A stretch of DNA of 64,000 nucleotides from Chryseobacterium hagamense. GTDB taxonomy: Bacteria > Bacteroidota > Bacteroidia > Flavobacteriales > Weeksellaceae. The notes under the pieces are model-generated. The model made no database searches and was not told the DNA's origin. It was given only the letters and a program-made list of their open reading frames with translations. The stretch covers positions 124,001 through 188,000 of the forward strand of contig NZ_BJYJ01000001.1 of assembly GCF_007991455.1 (NCBI RefSeq), given 5' to 3'. Both the position numbers and the translations under genes were made by a program. Shown piece by piece: positions 44,630 through 51,854 of this stretch (positions are counted from its first letter, which is position 1; each line of letters begins with the position of its first letter).

Positions 44630-44647
44630 TAAATTTGCACAAAATTA
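44630..44647. promoter_or_regulatory. Overlapping divergent -7 elements
   Basis: TAAATTTG on the plus strand (44630-44637) and TAATTTTG on the minus strand (44640-44647) are two bases apart. The first serves the acyl-CoA reductase gene, the second ferredoxin. The two transcripts would start inside each other's promoter. Confidence 0.55.
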
Positions 44648-44675
44648 CAAAATATTCCCCAATTTTACAGTAATT

Positions 44676-45710
44676 ATGAATACCGAAAATCAAGTTTTAG
44701 GTCTTATCAGACTCAGTGAATATATAAAAGACTTTTTAGCAAAAGATCAGCCAACTTACAATGAAGAGGATGCCGGTTTTGAATCTTTATTACAAAGAAC
44801 CCAAATAGAAAACCCGTGGTTCACCATTGAAAACCAAAGATTTGCCCTGCAGCAGTGGGCCGGTCTGCTTACAGAAGAAAATATAAACAACTGGCTGAAG
44901 GAATATCAGATTTCAAAAATCTCAAAGAGGGTAGGGCTTATCCTGGCCGGGAATATTCCGCTGGTCGGTTTCCATGATGTGATTTCCGTGGTGCTGAGCA
45001 ACCATATCCCGGTGATCAAGCTTTCTTCAAAGGATAAGTACATGATCCCGTTCCTCTTAAAAAAGTGGAATGAATTTTCAGAAGGCACCGTTCCGTTTGA
45101 ATTTGTTGAGCGGCTGGAGAACTTCGATGCGGTAATAGCCACCGGAAGCAACAATACGGCGCGCTACCTTGAGTATTATTTTAAAAACCACCTGCATATC
45201 ATCCGTAAAAACAGAACTTCAGTTGCCGTCTTAAAAGGTGACGAAACGGAAAACGAACTGAAGCTGCTGGCGGAGGATATTTTCCGGTATTTCGGCTTGG
45301 GCTGCAGAAACGTAACCCGCCTGTTTATTCCTGAAGATTTTGTAATCGACCGTATTTTCGAGAGCTTTGTCGGGTTTCAGGATATCATCAACCATCATAA
45401 ATATGCTAACAACTACGACTACAACCGGGCAATCTACCTGCTGAACCAGGAAAAGTTCTGGGATAATAATTTCGTGATGCTGAAAGAGGATGAAAAATTA
45501 TTCAGTCCTCTTTCCGTTATCAATTTCAGCCGGTATTCTTCCCTGGATGAAGTGAAAGGGTTTATCGCTGAAAATGAAGAGCATATCCAGTGTATCGTAG
45601 CCAGGGAAGAACTGGGTCTGGACTCCATTACCCCGGGCGAGGCACAGAATCCGGGACTGAATACCTACGCAGATAACGTGGACACCATGAAATTTTTATC
45701 GGTAATATAA
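44676..45710 (+). CDS. Acyl-CoA reductase (LuxC family)
   Basis: 344 residues of the LuxC/LuxE-like aldehyde dehydrogenase superfamily. Visible are GLILAGNIPLVGFHDVISVV, VIATGSNNTARYLEYYF, HIIRKNRTSVAVLKGDE and the probable catalytic Cys in FRYFGLGCRNVTRLFIPED. It reduces fatty acyl-CoA or acyl thioester to aldehyde with NAD(P)H. The divergent ferredoxin may supply a redox link, but that is inference. Confidence 0.9.
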   Translation: MNTENQVLGLIRLSEYIKDFLAKDQPTYNEEDAGFESLLQRTQIENPWFTIENQRFALQQWAGLLTEENINNWLKEYQISKISKRVGLILAGNIPLVGFHDVISVVLSNHIPVIKLSSKDKYMIPFLLKKWNEFSEGTVPFEFVERLENFDAVIATGSNNTARYLEYYFKNHLHIIRKNRTSVAVLKGDETENELKLLAEDIFRYFGLGCRNVTRLFIPEDFVIDRIFESFVGFQDIINHHKYANNYDYNRAIYLLNQEKFWDNNFVMLKEDEKLFSPLSVINFSRYSSLDEVKGFIAENEEHIQCIVAREELGLDSITPGEAQNPGLNTYADNVDTMKFLSVI

Positions 45711-45745
45711 TTCTTCGTATCTTGCCGTTACCAATCCTGATCCGT

Positions 45746-46192
45746 ATGAAGAAAATAGTGACGGTACTTACCGTATTGGCTTTTCAGCTGGGATTTTCCC
45801 AGGCAAGCCAGATCAAAATTGTAGAAAGCAAGAAAATTGAGCTGACTTCCGAATTAAGCAAAGACCAGCTTGCCATTTACAACCAGTCGTTTATAAAGTT
45901 TGTAACAGCACTGAAAGATTCGGATACGCAGGCTGTCAATTATCTGATCTCCGATAAAGTAAAGCATATTGTATCCGATGATGTAATCCGGAAGTTGTCC
46001 GGCGGGATCAGTTTTGAGCGGAAGACCAAAGTGTATAAATCGGGCTACCAGAAACTGCTGGATAATGAGACTTATCCGGCAATCCAGTACAAATATGCCG
46101 ATGACCCGTCGGATCCGCCAAGGGATATCATCACCGTCATTTTTGAAAACGACGGCAAGATTCTCGGGGTTAAGCCGGAATACAGCAAATAA
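45746..46192 (+). CDS. Small secreted protein, paralogue 1
   Basis: 148 residues from ATG 45746 with a signal peptide (MKKIVTVLTVLAFQLGFSQ). The body contains LSKDQLAIYNQSFIKFVTAL, YPAIQYKYADDPSDPPRDII and a final FENDGKILGVKP. It is a clear paralogue of the next gene (46258), sharing 'LxLYNxxFxKFxxALKxSD' and 'IQYKYADD'. A longer start at 45722 was rejected because it breaks the signal peptide. Function unknown; the fold may be NTF2-like by the final beta pattern. Confidence 0.82.
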   Translation: MKKIVTVLTVLAFQLGFSQASQIKIVESKKIELTSELSKDQLAIYNQSFIKFVTALKDSDTQAVNYLISDKVKHIVSDDVIRKLSGGISFERKTKVYKSGYQKLLDNETYPAIQYKYADDPSDPPRDIITVIFENDGKILGVKPEYSK

Positions 46193-46257
46193 AAGACAAA
46201 CTGCAGACAATAAGTACGTAGGTATTTCTGTTAATGGGTTATCTGAAATAAGAGCTT

Positions 46258-46725
46258 ATGAAAAAAACAATATTCATCCTGTCCGTCTTATCGGCACCTT
46301 TCTTTTTCTCCCAGAAAAAAGCAACTCCTAAAGCTGAAACAAAAAAGGAGAATATCGATACCGGTACCAAAGCGGCTTTGCAGTTAAGCAAAGAGGAGCT
46401 TGCCCTGTATAACGGTAATTTCCTGAAATTCATCAGTGCGCTGAAAGCTTCCGACCGGAAAGGAATGGATGCACTGCTGTCGGAAAAAGCAAGAAAAATG
46501 GTTACGGAAGCAGTCTATCAGAAGCTGGCTGTTGATATTGATACCAGTAAAACCTTTGCCATTACTAAAAGCGGCTACAAGCCTTTTATTGATGGAAGCA
46601 GCTATCCGATGATCCAGTACAAATATGCGGATGACCAATCGGCTGAACCGGCGAAGATCATCACGGCCGTATTCGAAAAAGACGGAAAAATAATGGGGAT
46701 CAAGCCGTATAAGGTTACGAAATAA
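46258..46725 (+). CDS. Small secreted protein, paralogue 2
   Basis: 155 residues with a signal peptide (MKKTIFILSVLSAPFFFSQ). LSKEELALYNGNFLKFISAL, YPMIQYKYADDQSAEPAKII and FEKDGKIMGIKP mirror the preceding gene, so the pair arose by tandem duplication. The spacer is 65 nt. A Lys/Thr-rich segment follows the signal peptide. Function unknown. Confidence 0.84.
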   Translation: MKKTIFILSVLSAPFFFSQKKATPKAETKKENIDTGTKAALQLSKEELALYNGNFLKFISALKASDRKGMDALLSEKARKMVTEAVYQKLAVDIDTSKTFAITKSGYKPFIDGSSYPMIQYKYADDQSAEPAKIITAVFEKDGKIMGIKPYKVTK

Positions 46726-46751
46726 AATAATTTAAACTAAAAAATAAAACT

Positions 46752-47438
46752 ATGATGACAAATGTTTTAGTGGCGCATGCCAATGATGTGGATAAAGCAG
46801 CGTTTTACAGGAAGACCTACATCCATGTGGCCCTGTCGATCCTTGCTTTTATCGGGGTAGAAAGTGTCATGCTTAAAATGGTTCCGGACCAATTGATTTT
46901 TGCCATGTTTGCCCAACGGTACATCTGGCTGCTGATTATCGGGGTATTCTGGCTGGCCTCGGTGCTGGCCACCAAATGGTCGCTTTCGCAAAGCCGGTCT
47001 ACGCAGTATTTCGGACTTGGGTTTTATATCATCCTGGAAGCAGTGATATTCCTTCCGCTGATCAAGATTGCTACGCTCTATGCAGGACCGAACGTTATCT
47101 TCCAGGCGGCCATGCTTACTATAGCGATGTTTGCCGGGATTTCCCTGGTTGCATTTACTTCCAAAAGGGATTTTTCTTTTTTAAGAAATGTAATCATTAT
47201 CGGCGGATTTATCTCTTTGGGACTGATTGCAGGCGGAATGCTTTTCGGATTCAATTTAGGACTCTGGTTTTCCGTGGGAATGGTGATCCTGGCTTCTGCA
47301 ACGATTCTGTATCAGACCAGCATCCTGAAGAATGCATACAGCACGAATCAATATGTAGGAGCATCTTTACAGCTGTTTGCCTCCATCATGCTGTTGTTCT
47401 GGTATATCCTGAGTATCCTGATGAGCAGAAGAAGCTAA
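46752..47438 (+). CDS. Bax inhibitor-1 family membrane protein
   Basis: 228 residues with about seven hydrophobic segments. The order MLTIAMFAGISLVAFTSKRD, LRNVIIIGGFISLGLIAGGM and ASATILYQTSILKNAYSTNQ fits the BI-1/YccA/US12 family, whose bacterial members act as pH-sensitive Ca2+ leak channels (BsYetJ). Ends at a clear terminator. Start at 46752 or the adjacent ATG at 46755. Confidence 0.82.
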   Translation: MMTNVLVAHANDVDKAAFYRKTYIHVALSILAFIGVESVMLKMVPDQLIFAMFAQRYIWLLIIGVFWLASVLATKWSLSQSRSTQYFGLGFYIILEAVIFLPLIKIATLYAGPNVIFQAAMLTIAMFAGISLVAFTSKRDFSFLRNVIIIGGFISLGLIAGGMLFGFNLGLWFSVGMVILASATILYQTSILKNAYSTNQYVGASLQLFASIMLLFWYILSILMSRRS

Positions 47439-47462
47439 TCGACATAAGAAATTTGATTAACC

Positions 47463-47500
47463 AAAAAATCCTGATGTCTGGGCATCGGGATTTTTATTTT
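47463..47500 (+). terminator. Terminator of BI-1 gene
   Basis: AAATCCTGATG and CATCGGGATTT arms with T tail (TTTTTATTTTT). Confidence 0.8.
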
Positions 47501-47515
47501 TGGTCGGTTGAACGC

Positions 47516-47803
47516 AAATGGCACTAATAAAATCACAAGCGTCACAATTTTATATTTGTGTTTATTCGTGAAGAAATTATTGAAATTAGTGTTTAAAATT
47601 TCTGTGAGTCTAAACACAAATGGCACTCATAAGATCACAAGCGTCACAATTTTATATTTGTGTTCATTCGTGAAGAAATTGGTGAAATTAGTGTTTAAAA
47701 TTTCTGTGAGTCTAAACACAAATGGCACTAATAAAATCACAGGCGCCACAATCTTATATTTGTGTTCATCTGTGAAAAATATTTGTGAAATTAGTGTTTG
47801 AAA
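47516..47803. repeat. 102-bp tandem repeat, about 2.8 copies
   Basis: The word AAATGGCACT occurs at 47516, 47618 and 47720, exactly 102 bp apart, with long near-identical stretches between (for example TTTTATATTTGTGTT and TTAGTGTTTAAAATTTCTGTG). The third copy diverges after about 60 bp. The period is divisible by three, which keeps a 97-codon frame open, but it has no start context or coding character. Confidence 0.85.
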
Positions 47804-48052
47804 CTATTTGTCGATCGAACCTAAAACCTTCTGGGCAAAAGAATTCAAAGCATCCTTTTCACTCATTCCGCTCTGTACGCTGGCATGAACTTCCAGGGCG
47901 CCGCAGATATTGGTAATAAGCTCTCCGGCAACATTCAGATCTTCTTCGGTAGTTCCTCTGAATTCCGTGAAGCTTTCAAGTACTTCAAGGGTCTTCTCTA
48001 AATTTGCAGGCGTCTGGTTCTGGTAGAACTGTCTGATAATCGGTAATTTCAT
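47804..48052 (-). CDS. DUF6952 family small protein
   Basis: 82 residues, soluble, mostly helical (MKLPIIRQFYQNQTPANLEK, EDLNVAGELITNICGALEVH, MSEKDALNSFAQKVLGSIDK). I recall such proteins in flavobacteria, downstream of thioredoxin and peroxiredoxin genes, under DUF6952. The 2-nt spacing to the thioredoxin gene supports an operon. A role in peroxide defence is inferred from the context only. The stop lies directly at the end of the 102-bp repeat. Confidence 0.72.
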   Translation of the reverse strand: MKLPIIRQFYQNQTPANLEKTLEVLESFTEFRGTTEEDLNVAGELITNICGALEVHASVQSGMSEKDALNSFAQKVLGSIDK

Positions 48053-48054
48053 AA

Positions 48055-48360
48055 TTACAACTCGTTAAATAAATTGATTAAACTTTCCGCCTGGTTAGAC
48101 TGTACCTGGTTTACCAGTTCACCGTTTCTGAAAATGGCAAACGTCGGAAGATTATCCACTTTAGCCAGTTTTCTGCTTTCCGGCAGTTTTTCCGCATCTA
48201 CATACAGGAAAGGAATGCTGTCGTTTTCAGAAGCTAATTTTTTAAATTTAGGCTTCATAATCCTGCAGTTCCCGCACCATGTCGCTCCATATTGAACAAC
48301 CACTTTTTCATTTTCGCTTACGATATTCTGAAGCGTATCTTCTGTTAATTCGGTATACAT
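48055..48360 (-). CDS. Thioredoxin family protein
   Basis: 101 residues with the redox motif YGATWCGNCRIMKPKF (WCGNC, near residues 28-32) and the cis-Pro loop VDNLPTFAIFRNGELVNQ. No signal peptide, so cytoplasmic. It lies between the peroxiredoxin gene and the DUF6952 gene on the same strand, so it is the likely reductant of the peroxiredoxin. Confidence 0.93.
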   Translation of the reverse strand: MYTELTEDTLQNIVSENEKVVVQYGATWCGNCRIMKPKFKKLASENDSIPFLYVDAEKLPESRKLAKVDNLPTFAIFRNGELVNQVQSNQAESLINLFNEL

Positions 48361-48387
48361 TGTTTATTTTTTTATAAAAAATAAACA
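48361..48387. repeat. Perfect AT palindrome directly before thioredoxin start
   Basis: TGTTTATTTTTT and AAAAAATAAACA arms around TAT. It ends at the thioredoxin ATG (minus strand), so a hairpin could cover the initiation region. Confidence 0.6.
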
Positions 48388-48470
48388 ATGTAACAATCTG
48401 AAAATTAATCAATCTAACAATTCAAAAAACTGCTCTTAAAAATTGTTACACTGTTAGATTGTTACATTGT
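48385..48470. repeat. Inverted repeat between peroxiredoxin and thioredoxin genes
   Basis: ACAATGTAACAATCT (48385-48399) and AGATTGTTACATTGT (48456-48470) are exact complements. Inside, AATCTAACAATT and AATTGTTA can pair again, so the whole 86 bp can fold into a branched hairpin. It may slow or end transcription after the peroxiredoxin gene. Confidence 0.65.
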
Positions 48471-48484
48471 TATATTAAAAATTT

Positions 48485-49117
48485 TTAATTTTTAGCTAAA
48501 TACTCAGCAGTAGAAGTACGGTCTGCTTTCATCGCATCCTTTCCTTCTTCCCAGTTGGCAGGGCAAACTTCACCGTGCTTCTGAACGTGCGTATAAGCAT
48601 CGATCAGTCTCATATATTCTTTTACGTTTCTGCCAAGCGGCATATCGTTTACCGATTCGTGGAAAATTTTTCCGGTCTCGTCGATCAGGTAAGTTGCTCT
48701 GTAAGTTACGTTTGATCCGGTGAAAACTTCTTCCCCTTCTTCGTTATATTCGAAATCCTGGTCTACAATCCCAAGCATGTTGGCCAGTTGTCTGTGGGTA
48801 TCCGCCAGAATAGGATAAGTTACGCCTTCGATACCACCGTTGTCTTTGGAAACGTTCAGCCATGCGAAGTGTACCTCGTTGGTATCACAAGAAGCACCGA
48901 TTACTTTTGTGTTTCTTTTTTCGAACTCAGGCAGAGCTTCCTGGAATGCGTGAAGTTCCGTCGGGCATACGAAAGTAAAATCTTTCGGGTACCAGAACAA
49001 AAGTACTTTCTGCTGGTTGGCAGTAGCTTCTTCTAAGATGTTGATTCTAAGATCATCCCCCATTTCAGACATGGCGTCTACGGTTACATTTGGGAATTTT
49101 TTTCCTACTAGAGACAT
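48485..49117 (-). CDS. Peroxiredoxin, 2-Cys AhpC/Prx1 type
   Basis: 210 residues from ATG 49117 (MSLVGKKFPNVTVDAMSEM). Peroxidatic Cys in WYPKDFTFVCPTELHAFQEA (near residue 52), resolving Cys in the C-terminal HGEVCPANW. The pair marks a typical 2-Cys enzyme of the AhpC group that reduces H2O2 and organic peroxides with thioredoxin. The thioredoxin and DUF6952 genes follow on the same strand. The upstream start at 49189 would add a segment lacking conservation and was rejected. Confidence 0.93.
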   Translation of the reverse strand: MSLVGKKFPNVTVDAMSEMGDDLRINILEEATANQQKVLLFWYPKDFTFVCPTELHAFQEALPEFEKRNTKVIGASCDTNEVHFAWLNVSKDNGGIEGVTYPILADTHRQLANMLGIVDQDFEYNEEGEEVFTGSNVTYRATYLIDETGKIFHESVNDMPLGRNVKEYMRLIDAYTHVQKHGEVCPANWEEGKDAMKADRTSTAEYLAKN

Positions 49118-49328
49118 AATTTCTTGGTTTTTTATATTTAAATTTTCTGATGCAAAGATAAACATACTGCATCTATCGTACAAAAGCACTCTGATTAATA
49201 TAATCTATAATTAATTTTGATAGCATGAGAAGGAAAAAAGTCCTGACATCAATGATTTTTAAGTATTATTTTAATTGGAATCCGATAAGGTGTGAATTTA
49301 TTAAATTTGATAAAAATCAATAAAACCC

Positions 49329-50136
49329 ATGAAAAAAATATTTTTGTTGTTGAATTTCCTGCCGGCTTTTTGTCTTGCATAGTATATCACCTGCATTTAT
49401 CAGCTTAAGCATAAAGCCAATCCGGATAAGCCGGAGCTGGTTACAGAAAATTATTATTTGGATATTTTAGGAGCGGAATCGTCTTTTCGTTCGGAGCGTG
49501 AGCGTGCTTCCGATTCTCTGATTTATAGAACGGGTTTAGGACTGGGGAGGTCACCGGTCTTTAATTCCTCAAGTGTATATTCTGAAAAATCTGGAAACCA
49601 GGGAGATTCAGAAAATCATTTTTACCAACTTTTTTAACGACAAATATTCCATTTTAATTGATGAAAAATTAGATTGGAAAATTCTTCCGGACAAAAAGAA
49701 AATTGCGGATCTGGACTGTCAGATGGCAACGGTAAATTATGGAGGCCAAAACTGGACGGCATGGTTTACCCAAAGTCTTCCGGTACCTGAAAGCCCTTAT
49801 GTTTTTAACGGGCTGCCGGGACTTATCGTAAATATTTCGGATAGCCAGTCGGATTACAGCTTCAGTCTGATTAAAACAAAAGAATTTAAAAAAGACAATT
49901 TATTTGCTGTCAGAAAGGTACAGGTTATCAGTTGGAAAGACTTTCAGAAAATTAAAACGGATTATTATTCTGATCCTTTTGCAGAAATTAAAGCAAGGAA
50001 TATGAAAGTACAGTCCGGAGACGAAAAAGGGAATCCGGTTCCTAAGGATCTTAATAAATTAACAAAACAACTGAAAAAACAGATCAGAGAAAATAATAAC
50101 CCAATTGAACTGAACCATAAAGTAAATTATGAATGA
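49329..50136 (+). pseudogene. GLPGLI family secreted protein, broken (nonsense plus frameshift)
   Basis: From ATG 49329 the signal peptide MKKIFLLLNFLPAFCLA is followed by TAG where the family has Gln (a C-to-T change of CAG would explain it), then YITCIYQLKHKANPDKPELV in the same frame. Near 49566 the frame shifts by one base. The rest, VYILKNLETREIQKIIFTNF to the stop at 50136, holds FNGLPGLIVNISD, the GLPGLI signature. The C-terminal part is open and intact. It is the closest paralogue of 51855-52657. Two independent lesions make decay more likely than one sequencing error. Confidence 0.75.
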
Positions 50137-50160
50137 AATTCCGGAATTTTATAATTTTGC

Positions 50161-50207
50161 TATTGGCTATTGGCTATTGGCTATTGGCTATTGGCTATTG
50201 GCTATTG
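50161..50207. repeat. Heptamer tandem repeat (TATTGGC)
   Basis: Six perfect copies of TATTGGC and a partial seventh (50161-50207). The array overlaps the final codons and stop of the XRE gene at 50195. Because the stop lies in the first copies read on the minus strand, copy-number change would not alter the protein. It may vary between strains. Confidence 0.85.
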
Positions 50208-50551
50208 ATCTGATTCTTTAATTCTTCAATAAATTTTTCATGAGCCTGATTCTGCTGTACTAATTTTTTGAATTCCTCAAGAAAATTTTCAGGAAGATGG
50301 GTGATAATGGAGTCCGGGTGATGACCGGCCTGCCCGTTAGCGCTATTTGTATAATTTCCCTCCAGAAAATATTCAAAATCCTTATTAAAGAACCGGCATA
50401 TTTTACTCATCAGCAGGAAATCGATTTTTTTCGAAGTTCCGCTTTCTATATTATGTAAGGTCCCTTGAGAGATTCCTAATTCAAAAGCAAGCTCGGCCTG
50501 GGAAATGGGCCGTTTTTCCCTTAAGGTTTTAATTTTAATTCCAATATTCAT
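50195..50551 (-). CDS. XRE-type transcriptional regulator
   Basis: 118 residues. The N-terminal XRE/Cro helix-turn-helix reads IKTLREKRPISQAELAFELG and ISQGTLHNIESGTSKK. The C-terminal half is a charged helical tail (LPENFLEEFKKLVQQNQAHE) likely used for oligomers. It is divergent from the peptide gene at 50694, with a 33-bp dyad between them, the natural place for its operator. The stop lies within the heptamer repeat. Confidence 0.9.
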   Translation of the reverse strand: MNIGIKIKTLREKRPISQAELAFELGISQGTLHNIESGTSKKIDFLLMSKICRFFNKDFEYFLEGNYTNSANGQAGHHPDSIITHLPENFLEEFKKLVQQNQAHEKFIEELKNQINSQ

Positions 50552-50600
50552 GTTTTTTAGATTTAATGAGTTTTCTGATCAAAATAATTAATTCCCTAGT

Positions 50601-50633
50601 TGACAAATATGAAAACAATTTTCAATTTTGTCA
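50601..50633. promoter_or_regulatory. Nested 33-bp dyad, candidate XRE operator
   Basis: Symmetric layout: TGACAAA (50601-50607), GAAAA (50611-50615), TTTTC (50619-50623), TTTGTCA (50627-50633), each inner pair 3 nt apart. It lies between the divergent XRE gene and the peptide gene. A further pair CTACCA (50634-50639) and TGGTAG (50655-50660) follows. Confidence 0.65.
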
Positions 50634-50693
50634 CTACCAATTGATCCGGAAAAATGGTAGTATAAGAAAAATTAATTTTTAAACCATTAAATT

Positions 50694-50921
50694 ATGAAAA
50701 ATTTTAAAAAACTTTCGAGAAGAGAATTATTAAATATTACAGGAAGTTTTGTTGCACCAGGCAGTGACCTGTCTGCTGCTAATGATTGCCATGTCCATTA
50801 TAAAAGAAATCCCGATGGCAGTTTGGGGGCTATCGTAAGTTCCGGATCCGGACCCTGTCATCCGGTGTCTGGTACCATCTGCAGGACTTTTTCTTCAGGA
50901 ACCGACGGAAATTGTTACTAA
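50694..50921 (+). CDS. Bacteriocin-like precursor peptide with Cys-rich core
   Basis: 75 residues. The first 18 (MKNFKKLSRRELLNITGS) resemble the bacteriocin-type leader of Chryseobacterium peptides (typically MKNLKKLSREEL...GG), here with GS instead of GG. The about 57-residue rest is Gly/Ser-rich with Cys32, Cys55, Cys63 and Cys74. No maturation enzyme or peptidase-ABC transporter is in the window, so a RiPP or disulfide peptide is possible but unproven. It lies between an XRE regulator and GLPGLI genes, 51 nt before the next GLPGLI gene. Confidence 0.72.
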   Translation: MKNFKKLSRRELLNITGSFVAPGSDLSAANDCHVHYKRNPDGSLGAIVSSGSGPCHPVSGTICRTFSSGTDGNCY

Positions 50922-50972
50922 TTATCTTAGAATGGTATGAGGCCTCATACCATTCTTATTAAATTATCTAAA

Positions 50973-51800
50973 ATGAAAAATTTATTCAAACTTTTTCTGT
51001 TGGTGTTTTTACTGATTGGCGCCCGGAATTATGCTCAGCATTACAAAGCGATCTATAAGATGATCTATAAAGCGGATTCTCTGGATAACAGAACTTTAAC
51101 AAAAAATATGGTTTTAGAGATCCGTCAGGAGCAGACGAGTTTTTGTTCATATGATTTTTACAAGGAAGATTCTATTTATCAGGAAAAAATGAAATTAGGG
51201 AAGGAAGTCTATCAGCCCATGTTTGATTCTGATTTTTCCATTGTCAGCAATCATGATAAATTAACGGTTAGTAAATTTTTTAATTTTCCACCAAATAGTA
51301 CAATTTACAGGCTGGATGAAAATGAAAAGAAATTCAGTTGGGAAATATTGAAAGAAACGAAAAAAATTAATCATTATATATGTCAGAAAGCTCAGCTAAA
51401 GTACAAAGGAAGAAAATGGACTGCCTGGTTTACCAAAGAAATACCTTTAAATTTCGGTCCGTATATTTTTGAAGGGTTACCGGGCCCCATCCTGTATATG
51501 GAAGATTCCAGAAAAAATTATACATTTGAATTGCTGTCTTTAAAAAATACAGATCCGGCAGATCATAGTTTATTTAATAATCTGAATGCAATTCCCATTT
51601 CCGGAAAAGAATACCAGAAGATTTGTCTAGACCGTTACCATGATCCTTATAAAGAAATGCGTAATGACGGAGCCTTTATAGAGAGCTCTTCCGGTGAGTT
51701 GAAGAAGCCGAATATCAATGAAATGACACGGACAAAGCAAAAATTTATAAAAAGTCATAACAATCCGATAGAACTTTCAGAAGCGGTAAAATATCCTTAA
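50973..51800 (+). CDS. GLPGLI family secreted protein (GLPGPI variant)
   Basis: 275 residues from ATG 50973 with a signal peptide (MKNLFKLFLLVFLLIGARNY, cut after AQ). It has the family pattern: WEILKETKKINHYICQKAQL, then YKGRKWTAWFTKEIPLNFGP and EGLPGPILYMED, with the signature changed from GLPGLI to GLPGPI. The C-terminus (SHNNPIELSEAVKYP) is typical. Function of the family is unknown; it is periplasmic or surface-associated and found in Bacteroidota. It directly follows the Cys-rich peptide gene. The earlier start at 50937 overlaps no evidence and was rejected. Confidence 0.88.
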   Translation: MKNLFKLFLLVFLLIGARNYAQHYKAIYKMIYKADSLDNRTLTKNMVLEIRQEQTSFCSYDFYKEDSIYQEKMKLGKEVYQPMFDSDFSIVSNHDKLTVSKFFNFPPNSTIYRLDENEKKFSWEILKETKKINHYICQKAQLKYKGRKWTAWFTKEIPLNFGPYIFEGLPGPILYMEDSRKNYTFELLSLKNTDPADHSLFNNLNAIPISGKEYQKICLDRYHDPYKEMRNDGAFIESSSGELKKPNINEMTRTKQKFIKSHNNPIELSEAVKYP

Positions 51801-51854
51801 ATTGAAGTTGCAGTTGCAATATTTAATCAGTATTATTTAACGCATGGAAAATTT

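Noticed and set aside
47508..47801. 97-codon open frame across the 102-bp tandem repeat
   Set aside because: It stays open only because the period is divisible by three. It has no ATG in a good context and no coding character.
47516..47803. Possible CRISPR array
   Set aside because: The repeats are contiguous without unique spacers, and no cas genes are near.
50161..50207. Possible CRISPR or regulatory array in the heptamer repeat
   Set aside because: Simple 7-bp tandem repeat without spacers.
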